Made by a program: the position numbers and the translations under genes
NCBI RefSeq assembly: GCF_018555685.1
Contig: NZ_JAFLWW010000013.1
Span: forward strand, 124,001 to 188,000
DNA: 64,000 bases
From: Aminobacter anthyllidis
GTDB lineage: Bacteria; Pseudomonadota; Alphaproteobacteria; Rhizobiales; Rhizobiaceae
Reading direction: 5' to 3'
In this document: one piece after another, positions 7,821 through 16,551 of the stretch
Layout of the letters: the number at the start of each line of letters is the position of its first letter
Numbering within the stretch: position 1 is the first letter of the stretch
The notes under the pieces: generated by a model
Told to the model about the DNA's origin: nothing
Databases searched by the model: none
The model's input: the letters and a program-made list of their open reading frames with translations, nothing else

Positions 7821-8054
7821 TCAGGCGCGCATCCGGCCGAGGAAGTCCTCGATGTCGAGCGGCTTGGACAATCCGCTTTCCTCGCCTTCGATGATCGCCG
7901 CGCGCAATTGTGCCACCTGCAGTTCGTGCTCTTCGAGCAGCCTCAAGCCGGCGCGTATGACCTCGCTGGCCGAGTTGTAGCGGCCGTCCTCGACCTGTCG
8001 GTCGACGAACTCGGAGAAATGCTGGCCGAGCGAGATGGAGGTGTTCTTGTTCAT
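7821..8054 (-). CDS. parD: ParD-like ribbon-helix-helix antitoxin
   Basis: Antitoxin of 77 aa with a CopG/ParD ribbon-helix-helix N-terminus (SISLGQHFSEFVDRQVEDGRYNSASEVIRAGLRLLEE) that would bind DNA as a dimer. The acidic C-terminal tail would wrap the toxin. Its start codon is three bases from a perfect inverted repeat (8057-8087), a probable operator for autoregulation. It is immediately upstream of the toxin on the same strand. Confidence 0.87.
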   Translation of the reverse strand: MNKNTSISLGQHFSEFVDRQVEDGRYNSASEVIRAGLRLLEEHELQVAQLRAAIIEGEESGLSKPLDIEDFLGRMRA

Positions 8055-8056
8055 GC

Positions 8057-8087
8057 GGCAAGAATACCAAAGATTGGTATTCTTGCC
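8057..8087. promoter_or_regulatory. Probable parDE operator (13-bp perfect inverted repeat)
   Basis: Arms 8057-8069 and 8075-8087 are exact reverse complements around a 5-base centre (AAGAT); the core is AAGAATACCA. It lies directly upstream of the antitoxin start, where ParD-type dimers usually repress their own promoter. Operator function is inferred from position and symmetry. Confidence 0.65.
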
Positions 8088-8094
8088 AAATCAC

Positions 8095-9753
8095 TCAATT
8101 CCCCGCGCTCGCCATCCGGCGTCCACTGATCGCCTTTTCCAGCCAGCCGATCTCCATCTCCGGCACTGACGACAGCAGCAGGTCGGTGTAGGCGTCGAAG
8201 GGCGGCTTCAGCACTTCGGATTTCGGCCCGTAGCGCACGACTTCGCCGCGGTACATGACGGCGATGGAGTCGGCGATCGACTTCACCGTTGCCAGGTCGT
8301 GGGTGATGAACAAATAGGCGACGCCTTCCTCGGCCTGTAGCCCGAGCAGCAGCTTGAGGATGCCGTTGGCGACCAGCGGGTCGAGCGCGCTCGTCACCTC
8401 GTCGCAGATGATCAGTCTCGGTTTGGCGGCAAGCGCACGGGCAATGCAGACGCGTTGTTTCTGACCGCCGGAAAGCTCCGCCGGGTAGCGATCGATGAAA
8501 CCGCGCCCCATCTCGATCTTGTCCAGCAGTTCGGCGACCCTGGTATCGCGCTCCTTGCCACCCATGCCGAAATAGAACTCCAGCGGACGGCCGATGATGG
8601 TGCCCACGGTCTGGCGTGGGTTCATTGCCACATCGGCCATCTGGTAGATCATCTGCAGTTCGCGCAGGTCGTCGCGGCTGCGCTCGGCAAGGCGGTTGCC
8701 GAGCGTACGACCGGCAAAGGTGATGCTGCCTTGCTCGGGCGGCAACAGGCCGGTAATGGCGCGGGCCAGCGTCGACTTGCCCGAACCGGACTCGCCGACG
8801 ACGGCCAGCGTCTGGCCGGGCAGGATGTCGACAGAGACGTTTTTCAGCACCTTGATCTTGCCGCCGGCATAGGCCGCGGTCACGTTCCTGACCGAGAGGA
8901 ACGGGCTTGCGTCGGGCTTTTTTTCCTCGTGCGCGATCTCATGCACGGAGACCAGCGCTGAAGTGTACTCCTGGCGCGGCTCCTTGATGATCTGGCGCGT
9001 ACCGCCCCATTCGACCAGCTTGCCGTGCCTCAGCACCATGATCTCGTCGGAGACCTGGGCGACAACGGCAAGGTCGTGGCTGATGTAGAGTGCTGCCACG
9101 CCAGTGTCGCGGATCGCTTCCTTGATGGCGGCGAGCACGTCGATCTGGGTGGTCACGTCGAGCGCCGTCGTTGGCTCGTCGAAGACGATCAGGTCGGGCT
9201 CGGAGCACAGCGCCATTGCCGTCATGACGCGCTGCAGTTGCCCGCCCGAGACTTGGTGCGGGAAGCGCTTGCCGATGTTCTCAGGGTCAGGAAGGCTGAG
9301 TTTCCTGAACAGCGCCACGGCCCGCTTTTCCGCCTCGGCGCGGCTCGCCACGCCATGCAGGATCGAGGCTTCGACGACCTGGTCCATCAGTCGGTGCGCC
9401 GGGTTGAAGGCCGCTGCCGCCGACTGCGCGACGTAACAGACCTCGCGGCCGCGCAGGGCGCGGATGCCTTGGGTGCCACCCTTGCGGATATCGCGGCCGT
9501 TGAGGATGATCTCGCCGCCAGTGATCTTCACGCCGCCGCGGCCATAGGCCATCGACGACAGGCCGATGGTCGACTTGCCGGCACCGGATTCGCCGATCAG
9601 GCCGAGCACCTTGCCCTTGTTCAGCGTCAGCGAAACGTCGTGCACCAGCGTGATGGTGCGTGGTGCCTCGCCCGGCGGATAGACCTTGGCCTCGATCCTG
9701 AGGTTGCGGATGTCGAGCAGCAGGTCGGAGCCGTTGGCGGGTGCCTTAGCCAT
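8095..9753 (-). CDS. Fused peptide-type ABC transporter ATPase (DppD-DppF fusion)
   Basis: Two complete ABC ATPase domains in one 552-aa chain. The first has Walker A GESGAGKST (about residue 54) and signature VSGGQLQRV; the second has Walker A GESGSGKST (about residue 320) and signature LSGGQKQRV. Each has a downstream Walker B (DEPTTALD, DEVTSALD). Domain similarity and gene order place it in the oligopeptide/dipeptide/nickel importer family. It overlaps the upstream permease by 8 bases and ends the operon. The substrate cannot be read from sequence. Confidence 0.93.
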   Translation of the reverse strand: MAKAPANGSDLLLDIRNLRIEAKVYPPGEAPRTITLVHDVSLTLNKGKVLGLIGESGAGKSTIGLSSMAYGRGGVKITGGEIILNGRDIRKGGTQGIRALRGREVCYVAQSAAAAFNPAHRLMDQVVEASILHGVASRAEAEKRAVALFRKLSLPDPENIGKRFPHQVSGGQLQRVMTAMALCSEPDLIVFDEPTTALDVTTQIDVLAAIKEAIRDTGVAALYISHDLAVVAQVSDEIMVLRHGKLVEWGGTRQIIKEPRQEYTSALVSVHEIAHEEKKPDASPFLSVRNVTAAYAGGKIKVLKNVSVDILPGQTLAVVGESGSGKSTLARAITGLLPPEQGSITFAGRTLGNRLAERSRDDLRELQMIYQMADVAMNPRQTVGTIIGRPLEFYFGMGGKERDTRVAELLDKIEMGRGFIDRYPAELSGGQKQRVCIARALAAKPRLIICDEVTSALDPLVANGILKLLLGLQAEEGVAYLFITHDLATVKSIADSIAVMYRGEVVRYGPKSEVLKPPFDAYTDLLLSSVPEMEIGWLEKAISGRRMASAGN

Positions 9754-10576
9754 TGCCGCGCCCTCCCTTGAGATCGGTGGTGCGGTTGAGCACCCAGTCG
9801 GCGACGAGGTTGACGGAGATGGCGAGTGCGGCGATCGCCGCCGCCGGGATCAGGGCTGCCGGAATGCCGAAGACGATGCCGTCCTTGTTTTCCTTGACCA
9901 TGCCGCCCCAGTCGGCATCCGGCGGTTGTACGCCGAGGCCGAGGAACGAGAGCGCGGACAGGAACAGCACGGCATAGATGAAGCGCAGGCCGAGTTCGGA
10001 AATCAGCGGCGACAAGGCGTTGGGCAGGATCTCGCGGAAGATGATCCAGCCATTGCCTTCGCCGCGCAGCTTGGCCGCTTCGACGAAGTCCATGACGTTG
10101 ATGTCGACGGCGACCGCCCGCGACAGGCGGTAGACGCGGGTGGCGTCGAGGATGCCCATCACAAGGATCAGCGTGAGCAGTGTCGACGGCAGCACCGACA
10201 GCACTACCAGCGCGAAGATCAGCGTCGGGATCGCCATCAAGAGGTCGACGAAACGCGACATGCCCGTGTCGAGCCAGCCGCCGACGACTGCGGCGGTAAA
10301 GCCGAGGATCGCGCCGAGCGAGAACGACAATGCCGTTGCCATCACCGCGATGAAGATGGTTGTGCGCGCGCCGTAGATCATGCGCGAGAGCAGGTCGCGG
10401 CCGAGATTGTCGGTGCCGAGCAGGAATTGCGACGACATCGGTGCCCAGACGTCGCCGACGATCTCGCCGAGGCCGTAGGGCGCGATCAGCGGCGCGAAGA
10501 TAGCCGTGATCAAAAACAGCGCCGTCAGGATCAGGCCGATCGCAGCACCAAGGGGGATATGTTTCAGATCGAGCAT
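9746..10576 (-). CDS. ABC transporter permease (DppC-like)
   Basis: Inner-membrane permease of 276 aa with about six membrane segments. The BPD-transp-1 EAA-type loop is at EAAKLRGEGNGWIIFREILPN, which contacts the ATPase. ATG 10576 is chosen because GAGAGG precedes it at proper spacing; the longer frame to 10630 would overlap the upstream permease gene. The N-terminal OppC-like segment (LGAAIGLILTALFLITAIFAPLIAPYG) supports the start. It works as a heterodimer with the 10587-11546 product. Confidence 0.9.
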   Translation of the reverse strand: MLDLKHIPLGAAIGLILTALFLITAIFAPLIAPYGLGEIVGDVWAPMSSQFLLGTDNLGRDLLSRMIYGARTTIFIAVMATALSFSLGAILGFTAAVVGGWLDTGMSRFVDLLMAIPTLIFALVVLSVLPSTLLTLILVMGILDATRVYRLSRAVAVDINVMDFVEAAKLRGEGNGWIIFREILPNALSPLISELGLRFIYAVLFLSALSFLGLGVQPPDADWGGMVKENKDGIVFGIPAALIPAAAIAALAISVNLVADWVLNRTTDLKGGRGNG

Positions 10577-10586
10577 GGTGCGCCTC

Positions 10587-11546
10587 TCATTTCGGATGCC
10601 GGAGGCGTGGATTGGCGACGATGGCGGCAATGTCGGCGATGATGTTGAGGCCGATATAGACGGCAGCGAAGATCAGTCCCACCGCCTGCACCACCGGCAC
10701 GTCGCGCTTGGCGACATGGTCGACGAGATATTGCCCCATGCCCGGATAGACGAAGATCACCTCGATGACGACGACGCCGACGATGAGGAAGGCGAGGTTG
10801 AGCATGACGACGTTGATCACAGGCGCGATCGCATTGGGGAAGGCGTGCTTGCGGATGATCTCGAAAGGCGAAAGGCCCTTGAGTTCGGCGGTCTCGATAT
10901 AGGCCGACTGCATGACGTTGAGGATCGCCGCACGCGTCATGCGCATCATGTGGGCCAGCACCACAAGTGTCAGGGCCGTTGCCGGCAGGGCGATGGCCTT
11001 CATGCGTTCGAGGAACGGCATGCCGTCATAGACGGTGGAGATGCCCGGGAAGATCTGCCATTTCACCGCGAAGAAGTAGACGAGCAGGTAGCCGACGAAG
11101 AACTCCGGCAACGAGGTCGAGGCCAGCGCCAGGCCAGAGATGGTCTTGTCGATCCAGCCGTTGCGGTAGCGCACGGCGAGCAGGCCGAGGATGATGGCCA
11201 GCGGTATCGACACGATCGCCGCCCAGAAGGCGAGGAACAGCGTGTTCCACAGCCGACCGCCAATGGCGGTGGCGATATCCTGCCGGCTCGACAAGGCGGT
11301 GCCGAGGTCGCCGGTCAAGACGCCGCCGAGCCAGCGGAAATACCTGACATAGGCAGGCGCGTTGAGGCCGAGTTCCTCGCGCAGGTTGGCGAGTGCCTGC
11401 GGCGTGGCCGACTGGCCGAGAATGGATTGGGCGACGTCGCCGGGCAGGATCTGGGTGCCGGCGAAGATCAGGACCGAAACGGCCAGGAGCAGGAGTAGGC
11501 CCAGCGCGACGCGCTGGGCTATCAGTTTCAGGATCGGGGAAGACAT
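10587..11546 (-). CDS. ABC transporter permease (DppB-like)
   Basis: Permease of 319 aa with an N-terminal membrane segment typical of DppB (RVALGLLLLLAVSVLIFAGTQILPGDVAQ). A periplasmic loop follows, then five further membrane segments. The EAA loop is ETAELKGLSPFEIIRKHAFPN, and the C-terminus VIFVYPGMGQYLVDHV is family-typical. It lies 10 bases upstream of the DppC-like start and 13 bases downstream of the binding-protein stop. Confidence 0.92.
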   Translation of the reverse strand: MSSPILKLIAQRVALGLLLLLAVSVLIFAGTQILPGDVAQSILGQSATPQALANLREELGLNAPAYVRYFRWLGGVLTGDLGTALSSRQDIATAIGGRLWNTLFLAFWAAIVSIPLAIILGLLAVRYRNGWIDKTISGLALASTSLPEFFVGYLLVYFFAVKWQIFPGISTVYDGMPFLERMKAIALPATALTLVVLAHMMRMTRAAILNVMQSAYIETAELKGLSPFEIIRKHAFPNAIAPVINVVMLNLAFLIVGVVVIEVIFVYPGMGQYLVDHVAKRDVPVVQAVGLIFAAVYIGLNIIADIAAIVANPRLRHPK

Positions 11547-11559
11547 GCGGGCCGGGCCG

Positions 11560-13143
11560 TCAGGCGTTCAGCCAGCACTTGGACAGCGCGTAGCCGCCCA
11601 TCATCTCCTGGTTGCCGTCATCGACCCAGCCGCCGACCTTGGCGCTGGTTGCGTCGATGAAGTCATTGAACATCGGGGTGATCACGCCGCCTTCGTCGCG
11701 CACGATCTGGCCCATGTCGGCGTAGATCTGCTTGCGCTTCGCCGGATCGAGTTCCGAGCGGGCTGCAAGCAGCATCTTGTCGAAGTCCTCGCGCTGGAAA
11801 CGCGTGTCGTTCCATTCGGCCTTGGAATAGTAGGCCGTCGAGTACATCTGGTCCTGGGTCGGGCGCCCGCCCCAGTAGGAAGCCGAGAAGGGCTGCTTGT
11901 TCCAGACTTCCGACCAGTAACCGTCACCGGGCTCGCGCTTGACCTCGAGCGTGATGCCGGCCTTGGCGGCACTCTGCTGGTAGAGCTGGGCGGCATCGAC
12001 GGCACCTGGGAAGGCGACGTCGGAGGTGCGCAGCAGCACCGAGCCGGAATGGCCCGACTTCTTGTAGTGGAACGCTGCCTTTTCCGGATCGAACTTGCGC
12101 TGTTCCATTTCGGTGAACAGCGGATAGGCCTTGTTGATGGGCGTGTCGTTGCCCAGCGAGCCGTAGCCCATCAGGATCTTCTGCAGCATCTCCTCGCGGT
12201 CGAGCGCATATTTGAGCGCCAGCCTGAGGTCGTTGTTGTCAAAGGGTGCCGTGTTGCAATGGGCAATGAAGACATAGTGGCCGCGGCCGGCGACGTTGCG
12301 GATGACGACGCCAGGCACGCGCTTGATCAGTTCGACGATCTTGGGCTCGACGCGGTTGATGATGTCGACCTGGCCGCCCTGCAAGGCCGAGGTGCGGGCC
12401 GTGGCGTCGTTGATGACGATGATCTCGATCTGGTCGGCGAAGCCGCGGTCGTCGCGCCAGTAGTTGGCGAACTTCTCGGCGCCGAGCCGCACGCCGGCCT
12501 CGTTGACGGTGACCTTGTAGGGGCCAGTGCCGATGCCGGCGTCGGGCTTATCCTTGCCGCCATTGGGCTGGATCATCAAATGGTAGTCGTCGAGCAGGAA
12601 CGGCAGGTCGGCATTGGCGTCCTTGAGCTCGAAGACGACGTTCTGGCCGTCGGCCTTGACCGAGGCGATGCCGCCCATTAGGCCGAGCGCGCCTGATTTC
12701 GCCTTCTCGTCGGAATGGCGCTCGATGGTCGCCACGACGTCGGCGGGGGTCATCTCCTTGCCGTCATGGAACTGCACGCCCTTGCGGATCTTGAAGGTCC
12801 AGGTCTTGGCGTCGTCGGACGCACCCCACTCCTCGGCGAGCGCAGGCTTGGGCTCGCCCTCGGGCGAAATCTGCACCAGCTGCTCGCCCCACTGGCGGCC
12901 GAAGAAATAGGGCACCTGGCTCGACCACGACGCCGGGTCGAGGCTGTCGGTGGCAGCACCACCTTGCATGCCGGCGCGCAGGATGCCGCCCTTGACGGGG
13001 CCTTCTGCCTTGGCGGCGCTGGCGAGCAACGAGTTCGCGAAAGTTGCCGCAACACCCAGGGCCGCGGCGCGGCCGAGGAAGTCACGGCGGTTCAACTTGC
13101 CCGCAGCGACTCGGCGGCTCAGATATTCCAGTTCGTTGGACAT
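11560..13143 (-). CDS. Peptide/nickel-type ABC substrate-binding protein
   Basis: SBP family 5 periplasmic binding protein, 527 aa. The N-terminus carries a twin-arginine-type export signal (NRRDFLGRAAALGVAATFANSLLA) and an AKA cleavage region, so it is probably Tat-exported. The mature part has family features such as TWTFKIRKGVQFHDGKEMTPADVV. First gene of the ABC operon; GAGGAG lies 8 bases before the ATG. The neighbouring CocE/NonD hydrolase suggests the imported compound may be an amide, ester or peptide-like molecule; no finer call is possible. Confidence 0.92.
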   Translation of the reverse strand: MSNELEYLSRRVAAGKLNRRDFLGRAAALGVAATFANSLLASAAKAEGPVKGGILRAGMQGGAATDSLDPASWSSQVPYFFGRQWGEQLVQISPEGEPKPALAEEWGASDDAKTWTFKIRKGVQFHDGKEMTPADVVATIERHSDEKAKSGALGLMGGIASVKADGQNVVFELKDANADLPFLLDDYHLMIQPNGGKDKPDAGIGTGPYKVTVNEAGVRLGAEKFANYWRDDRGFADQIEIIVINDATARTSALQGGQVDIINRVEPKIVELIKRVPGVVIRNVAGRGHYVFIAHCNTAPFDNNDLRLALKYALDREEMLQKILMGYGSLGNDTPINKAYPLFTEMEQRKFDPEKAAFHYKKSGHSGSVLLRTSDVAFPGAVDAAQLYQQSAAKAGITLEVKREPGDGYWSEVWNKQPFSASYWGGRPTQDQMYSTAYYSKAEWNDTRFQREDFDKMLLAARSELDPAKRKQIYADMGQIVRDEGGVITPMFNDFIDATSAKVGGWVDDGNQEMMGGYALSKCWLNA

Positions 13144-13228
13144 TGGAAAGGCTCCTCACTCTGGCGGTCGTTATTGCTCGACTTCTGGTGGCAATATTGA
13201 CCGTAACGTAAGGTCATCGGCAAGGCCG

Positions 13229-13265
13229 AATGCGACATCGAGTGGCGCAATCTCCATGTCGCATT
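13229..13265. promoter_or_regulatory. Inverted repeat between the CocE-like gene and the ABC operon
   Basis: Exact 10-bp arms AATGCGACAT (13229-13238) and ATGTCGCATT (13256-13265) around 17 bases. It sits after the stop of the hydrolase gene and upstream of the binding-protein start. It could be an operator for the ABC promoter or a weak transcript-end hairpin of the hydrolase; there is no T-run after it. Function unproven. Confidence 0.45.
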
Positions 13266-13285
13266 TGGACTAAGCCGCTTCCGTG

Positions 13286-15313
13286 TCAGATGTGGTCGCG
13301 CGCGATAATTTCGTCGAAATCGCGCTCGAAGACGAGCTTGTCGCCTTCGTAAGCCTCGATCCGGCCGGTCAACTGGAAGTTTTGGCCGTCGGAACGCATT
13401 GTCGTGAAAGTTTCTGTCCGGATCGCCCAGTCGTTTCTCGACAAAGTCTGTGTCCAGTGGGTTTCGCCACGGGCAGAAAGCGGGTCGGATGGGTCGATTG
13501 TCCATGTCTCGCGGGCGACATCGCCGATGACCAGGCCGTGGTCGGAATCGCGGATTTCGCCGAAGTCGTCGACGATGCTCAAGGTCACCTTGGCGTCGGT
13601 GCGCTCGACCGTGCGGCTGTTCGAGCTTTCGCGCAGCGTTTCGATCTGCCAGGGCGTGGCGCCCTCGGGCTGTTCGAATGCCCATTCGTCGCCGTCGCCG
13701 GAGAGACGCACCGGCAGCTCGATTGCGCCGTCATGGAGCGTCAGCGTCACCTCTTCGGGCGACGACCAGACCAGCGGCCAGTAGGTCGAGGAAATGGCGA
13801 CGCGCAGCCTGTTGCCCGGCAGCACGCGGTAGGCGATGTCGTCGAGCTTGAAGGCGATCTCCATCGTCTCGCCGAGCACCACGTCCTCGGGGAATTCGTG
13901 GCTGTTGCGGTGGCAGAGATTGAGAACGCCATAGGTGATGCGCGTCGAAGCACCATCAGGCTGGACGTCGCACAGGCGCACCGCGACCATCGCCCGCCTG
14001 CGGTTGGCGGCGAGCTTGAGCCGTATGACCGGCGCGCCGACAATGTCGAGCGGGGCATCGAGCACGGCGCCGTCGAAGCATGCCGACTTGCCGTCATCGA
14101 CGCGCTGGTCGCCCGGCAGTTCCGGCCCGAGCCAGATGGCGCAATATTCGCCGCCATCCATGCCGCAATCCTGCGGCGAGTTGATCGCAAGCGGGGCCGC
14201 AAACGCTGCCGTCTCAGCCAACTCGCCCGACGAACCGAGCGCCAGGCGCTTCGTTGCGATGCCGGGCGACGGCCATTGCCGCTCCGCTACCCAGCGGCCT
14301 GGGCGCTCGAGATACCAGTCGCGCGGCGGCTCGGAGTCCATGACGTAGAGCCGCATCGCCGGGTCGTCCTCGACGCCTGTCTCGATGCCCTTGAGCCAGT
14401 GGTCCCACCAGCGCAGCGCTTCCTGAAGAAAGCCGATGGCCGGCTTGGGCACGGCGAAATGCGGGTATTTGTGGATCCAGGGTCCGACGATGCCCTTGAC
14501 CGGCGCCTGCACGCCCTGGACCAGGCGAGACACCGCATTCTTGTAGGCGTCGCCCCAGCCGCCGATGGCCAGAACCGCCGCCTTGATCGCGGAAAAATCC
14601 TCATTGACCGAGCCGCGTTTCCAATAGGCGTCGCGGGTCTGGTGCCTGAGCCAAACCGCTGGCAGGAACGGCTCGTGCTCGAGCCGGTCGAGCCACATGT
14701 CGCGCCATTTGCCGCCGACAAGCGCCGGGTCCGGCGGCCTGGACGAATAGGACAGCATGGTCGCGCCCCAGCCCATGTTTTCGTTGAGCAGCAGGCCGCC
14801 CTTGTAGTGGATGTCGTCGGCGTAGCGGTCGTCGGTCGAGCACAAGGTGATGATTGCCTTCAGCGCCTTGGGCTGCTTTGCCGCCACCTGCAGGCCGTTG
14901 AAGCCGCCCCAGGAGATGCCCATCATGCCGACCTTGCCATTGCACCAGGGCTGGGCTGCCGCCCAGGCGATGACGTCGCAAGCGTCCTGCCATTCCTGTT
15001 CGGTGTATTCATCCTCCATCAGCCCTTCGGAATCGCCGTTGCCGCGCATGTCGACGCGGATGCAGGCATAGCCGTGGCCGGCGAAGTAGGGGTGGGTCAG
15101 GCAGTCGCGCGTCGTCGTGCCGTCGCGCTTGCGGTAGGGCAGGTGCTCGAGGATGACGGGCACCGGATCCTGGTCGGCATCGGCGGGCATCCACACCCGC
15201 GCCGACAGCCGCGTGCCGTCGGGTATGACGATGCCCATGTCAGGGAATTCGACGATGTCGCGCGGAAATTCGGTGATGGTTTTCATGGGCATTCCAGTCT
15301 TGTGCTTCGCCAT
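13286..15313 (-). CDS. CocE/NonD-family hydrolase
   Basis: X-Pro dipeptidyl-peptidase S15/CocE-like alpha/beta hydrolase of about 670 aa. The nucleophile motif is GISWGGFNG (about residue 140); Asp is likely in GGWGDAYKN and His in GPWIHKYPH. The C-terminal half is the beta-sandwich domain (VRLCDVQPDGASTRITYG). No signal peptide is seen. The start is ambiguous: codon 1 at 15313 or the ATG at 15286 (MKTITEFPRDIVEF), which fits family N-termini better. It is upstream of the peptide-type ABC operon on the same strand and may process an imported amide or ester, by context only. Confidence 0.87.
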   Translation of the reverse strand: MAKHKTGMPMKTITEFPRDIVEFPDMGIVIPDGTRLSARVWMPADADQDPVPVILEHLPYRKRDGTTTRDCLTHPYFAGHGYACIRVDMRGNGDSEGLMEDEYTEQEWQDACDVIAWAAAQPWCNGKVGMMGISWGGFNGLQVAAKQPKALKAIITLCSTDDRYADDIHYKGGLLLNENMGWGATMLSYSSRPPDPALVGGKWRDMWLDRLEHEPFLPAVWLRHQTRDAYWKRGSVNEDFSAIKAAVLAIGGWGDAYKNAVSRLVQGVQAPVKGIVGPWIHKYPHFAVPKPAIGFLQEALRWWDHWLKGIETGVEDDPAMRLYVMDSEPPRDWYLERPGRWVAERQWPSPGIATKRLALGSSGELAETAAFAAPLAINSPQDCGMDGGEYCAIWLGPELPGDQRVDDGKSACFDGAVLDAPLDIVGAPVIRLKLAANRRRAMVAVRLCDVQPDGASTRITYGVLNLCHRNSHEFPEDVVLGETMEIAFKLDDIAYRVLPGNRLRVAISSTYWPLVWSSPEEVTLTLHDGAIELPVRLSGDGDEWAFEQPEGATPWQIETLRESSNSRTVERTDAKVTLSIVDDFGEIRDSDHGLVIGDVARETWTIDPSDPLSARGETHWTQTLSRNDWAIRTETFTTMRSDGQNFQLTGRIEAYEGDKLVFERDFDEIIARDHI

Positions 15314-15427
15314 TTGTGCACACCGCAGCCGCTGCTGACTAGCGTGGAAACGTCATCGACGGCCGCAGGGCACAGCAGATTGAAATGACCTGTTAAAGGT
15401 ACTAATTATAGCTCTCGAATTGGAGCC

Positions 15428-15682
15428 ATGAAGATGCCGAACACTGTTCTTGCCGAAGTGACAGCCAGCGTCTCGGAGCTGAAGAAAAATCCGATGGGCA
15501 CGGTGGCCGCCGGGGAGGGCTTCCCCGTCGCCATTCTCAACCGCAACGAGCCGGCTTTCTACTGCGTGCCCGCAAAGGCTTTCGAGGCGATGATGGAGCG
15601 CCTCGATGATATCGAGCTCAACGCGCTCGCCGACGCGCGCAAGGGCGAAAAGCGTATCCAGGTAGACCTGGATGCCATATGA
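15428..15682 (+). CDS. Phd/YefM-type antitoxin
   Basis: Antitoxin of 84 aa with the Phd/YefM pattern: N-terminal EVTASVSELKKNPMGTVA DNA-binding/dimer segment, GFPVAILNRNEPAFYCVP core strands, then an acidic/basic C-terminal helix. It should neutralise the RelE-like toxin that overlaps it by 11 bases and repress the shared promoter. ATG 15428 follows GGAG closely; a second ATG at 15434 is the alternative start. Confidence 0.85.
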   Translation: MKMPNTVLAEVTASVSELKKNPMGTVAAGEGFPVAILNRNEPAFYCVPAKAFEAMMERLDDIELNALADARKGEKRIQVDLDAI

Positions 15683-15953
15683 GGTCGAATTCCTCGAAAC
15701 CGCACTGAAGGAATGGAAGTCGCTCGACGCCAATACGCGTGAGCAGTTCCGCAAGAAGCTGAAGGAGCGTTGCGACAACCCGCGCGTTCCCTCGGCCAAG
15801 CTGCACGGCGCCAAGGACCGCTACAAAATCAAGCTACGCAGCGCGGGGTATCGCCTGGTCTACGAGGTGGAAGACGACAGGCTGGTGGTGCTGGTCATTG
15901 CCGTCGGCCGGCGGGACCGCCTTGAAGTCTATGCCAAGGCGGCCAGGCGCTAA
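15672..15953 (+). CDS. RelE-family mRNA interferase-type toxin
   Basis: Toxin of 93 aa with RelE/StbE features: VEFLETALKEWKSLD N-terminus, LHGAKDRYKIKLRSAGYRLVYEV core with basic residues, and VIAVGRRDRLEVY C-terminus. RelE homologues cut mRNA at the ribosomal A site; that activity is assumed. It overlaps the antitoxin gene by 11 bases, implying translational coupling. Its TAA ends one base before the convergent deaminase stop. Confidence 0.86.
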   Translation: MPYEVEFLETALKEWKSLDANTREQFRKKLKERCDNPRVPSAKLHGAKDRYKIKLRSAGYRLVYEVEDDRLVVLVIAVGRRDRLEVYAKAARR

Positions 15954-15954
15954 G

Positions 15955-16548
15955 CTAGTTCAGCGGGATGTCGTTGTCGCCCTTGCTCTCCTGGTAGGTC
16001 TCCGACATCTCGTCGTAGCGCGCCGAAATCCTCGCGACGCGCTCTTCGAGCCGCGTGCGGTCGGCCTCGGGCAGTTCGCGCACCAGCTTGCGCAGCGAAA
16101 AGCTCTTCCAGTAGGCGTTTTCGGCGTTGTAGCCGCCGGGCTCCAGCGTGAAGACCTCTTTCAGGATCTTGAGGTCATGCGGGATGGCGAAGCTGTCGCG
16201 CGAATCCTCGTGGCTGAACAGATAGTAGAAATTGTCGAAGCCGGCCCAGGTGATGGCCGACAGGCACAGCGAGCAGGGCTCGTGGGTCGACAGGAAGATC
16301 AGGTCCTTGGTGTCGGCGCGGGTTGCCTTGGGCATTTCGTAGAAGCGCTTCAGGCAATGCATCTCGCCATGCCAGAGCGGGTTTTCGAGCTCGTTGTTGG
16401 TCTCTGCCAGCACCAGCGAGCGGTCGTCCTTGGCAAGCAGCGCGGCGCCGAACAGCTTGTTGCCCTTCGTCACGCCTTCGGCGGTCTTGGGCACGATGTC
16501 GTGTTCGATGACGTCGAACAGGCGTTCGATCAGGGAAAGTTCAGCCAT
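15955..16548 (-). CDS. CDA-fold nucleoside/nucleobase deaminase in ureide operon
   Basis: Zinc deaminase of the cytidine/deoxycytidylate deaminase superfamily, 197 aa. The zinc and catalytic motifs are visible: WHGEMHC (H-x-E) near residue 60 and EPCSLCLS (PCxxC) near residue 90. It is the last gene of a tight four-gene ureide operon, starting 3 bases after allA. This suggests action on a purine base or purine-derived amine, but the substrate cannot be assigned. A GuaD unrelated in fold is encoded at 30.2 kb, so simple guanine deamination would be redundant. Confidence 0.8.
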   Translation of the reverse strand: MAELSLIERLFDVIEHDIVPKTAEGVTKGNKLFGAALLAKDDRSLVLAETNNELENPLWHGEMHCLKRFYEMPKATRADTKDLIFLSTHEPCSLCLSAITWAGFDNFYYLFSHEDSRDSFAIPHDLKILKEVFTLEPGGYNAENAYWKSFSLRKLVRELPEADRTRLEERVARISARYDEMSETYQESKGDNDIPLN

Positions 16549-16551
16549 GTG

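Noticed and set aside
13283-15388. 701-codon + strand open frame opposite the CocE/NonD hydrolase gene
   Set aside because: Antisense shadow; the minus-strand frame has clear catalytic motifs and the other has none.
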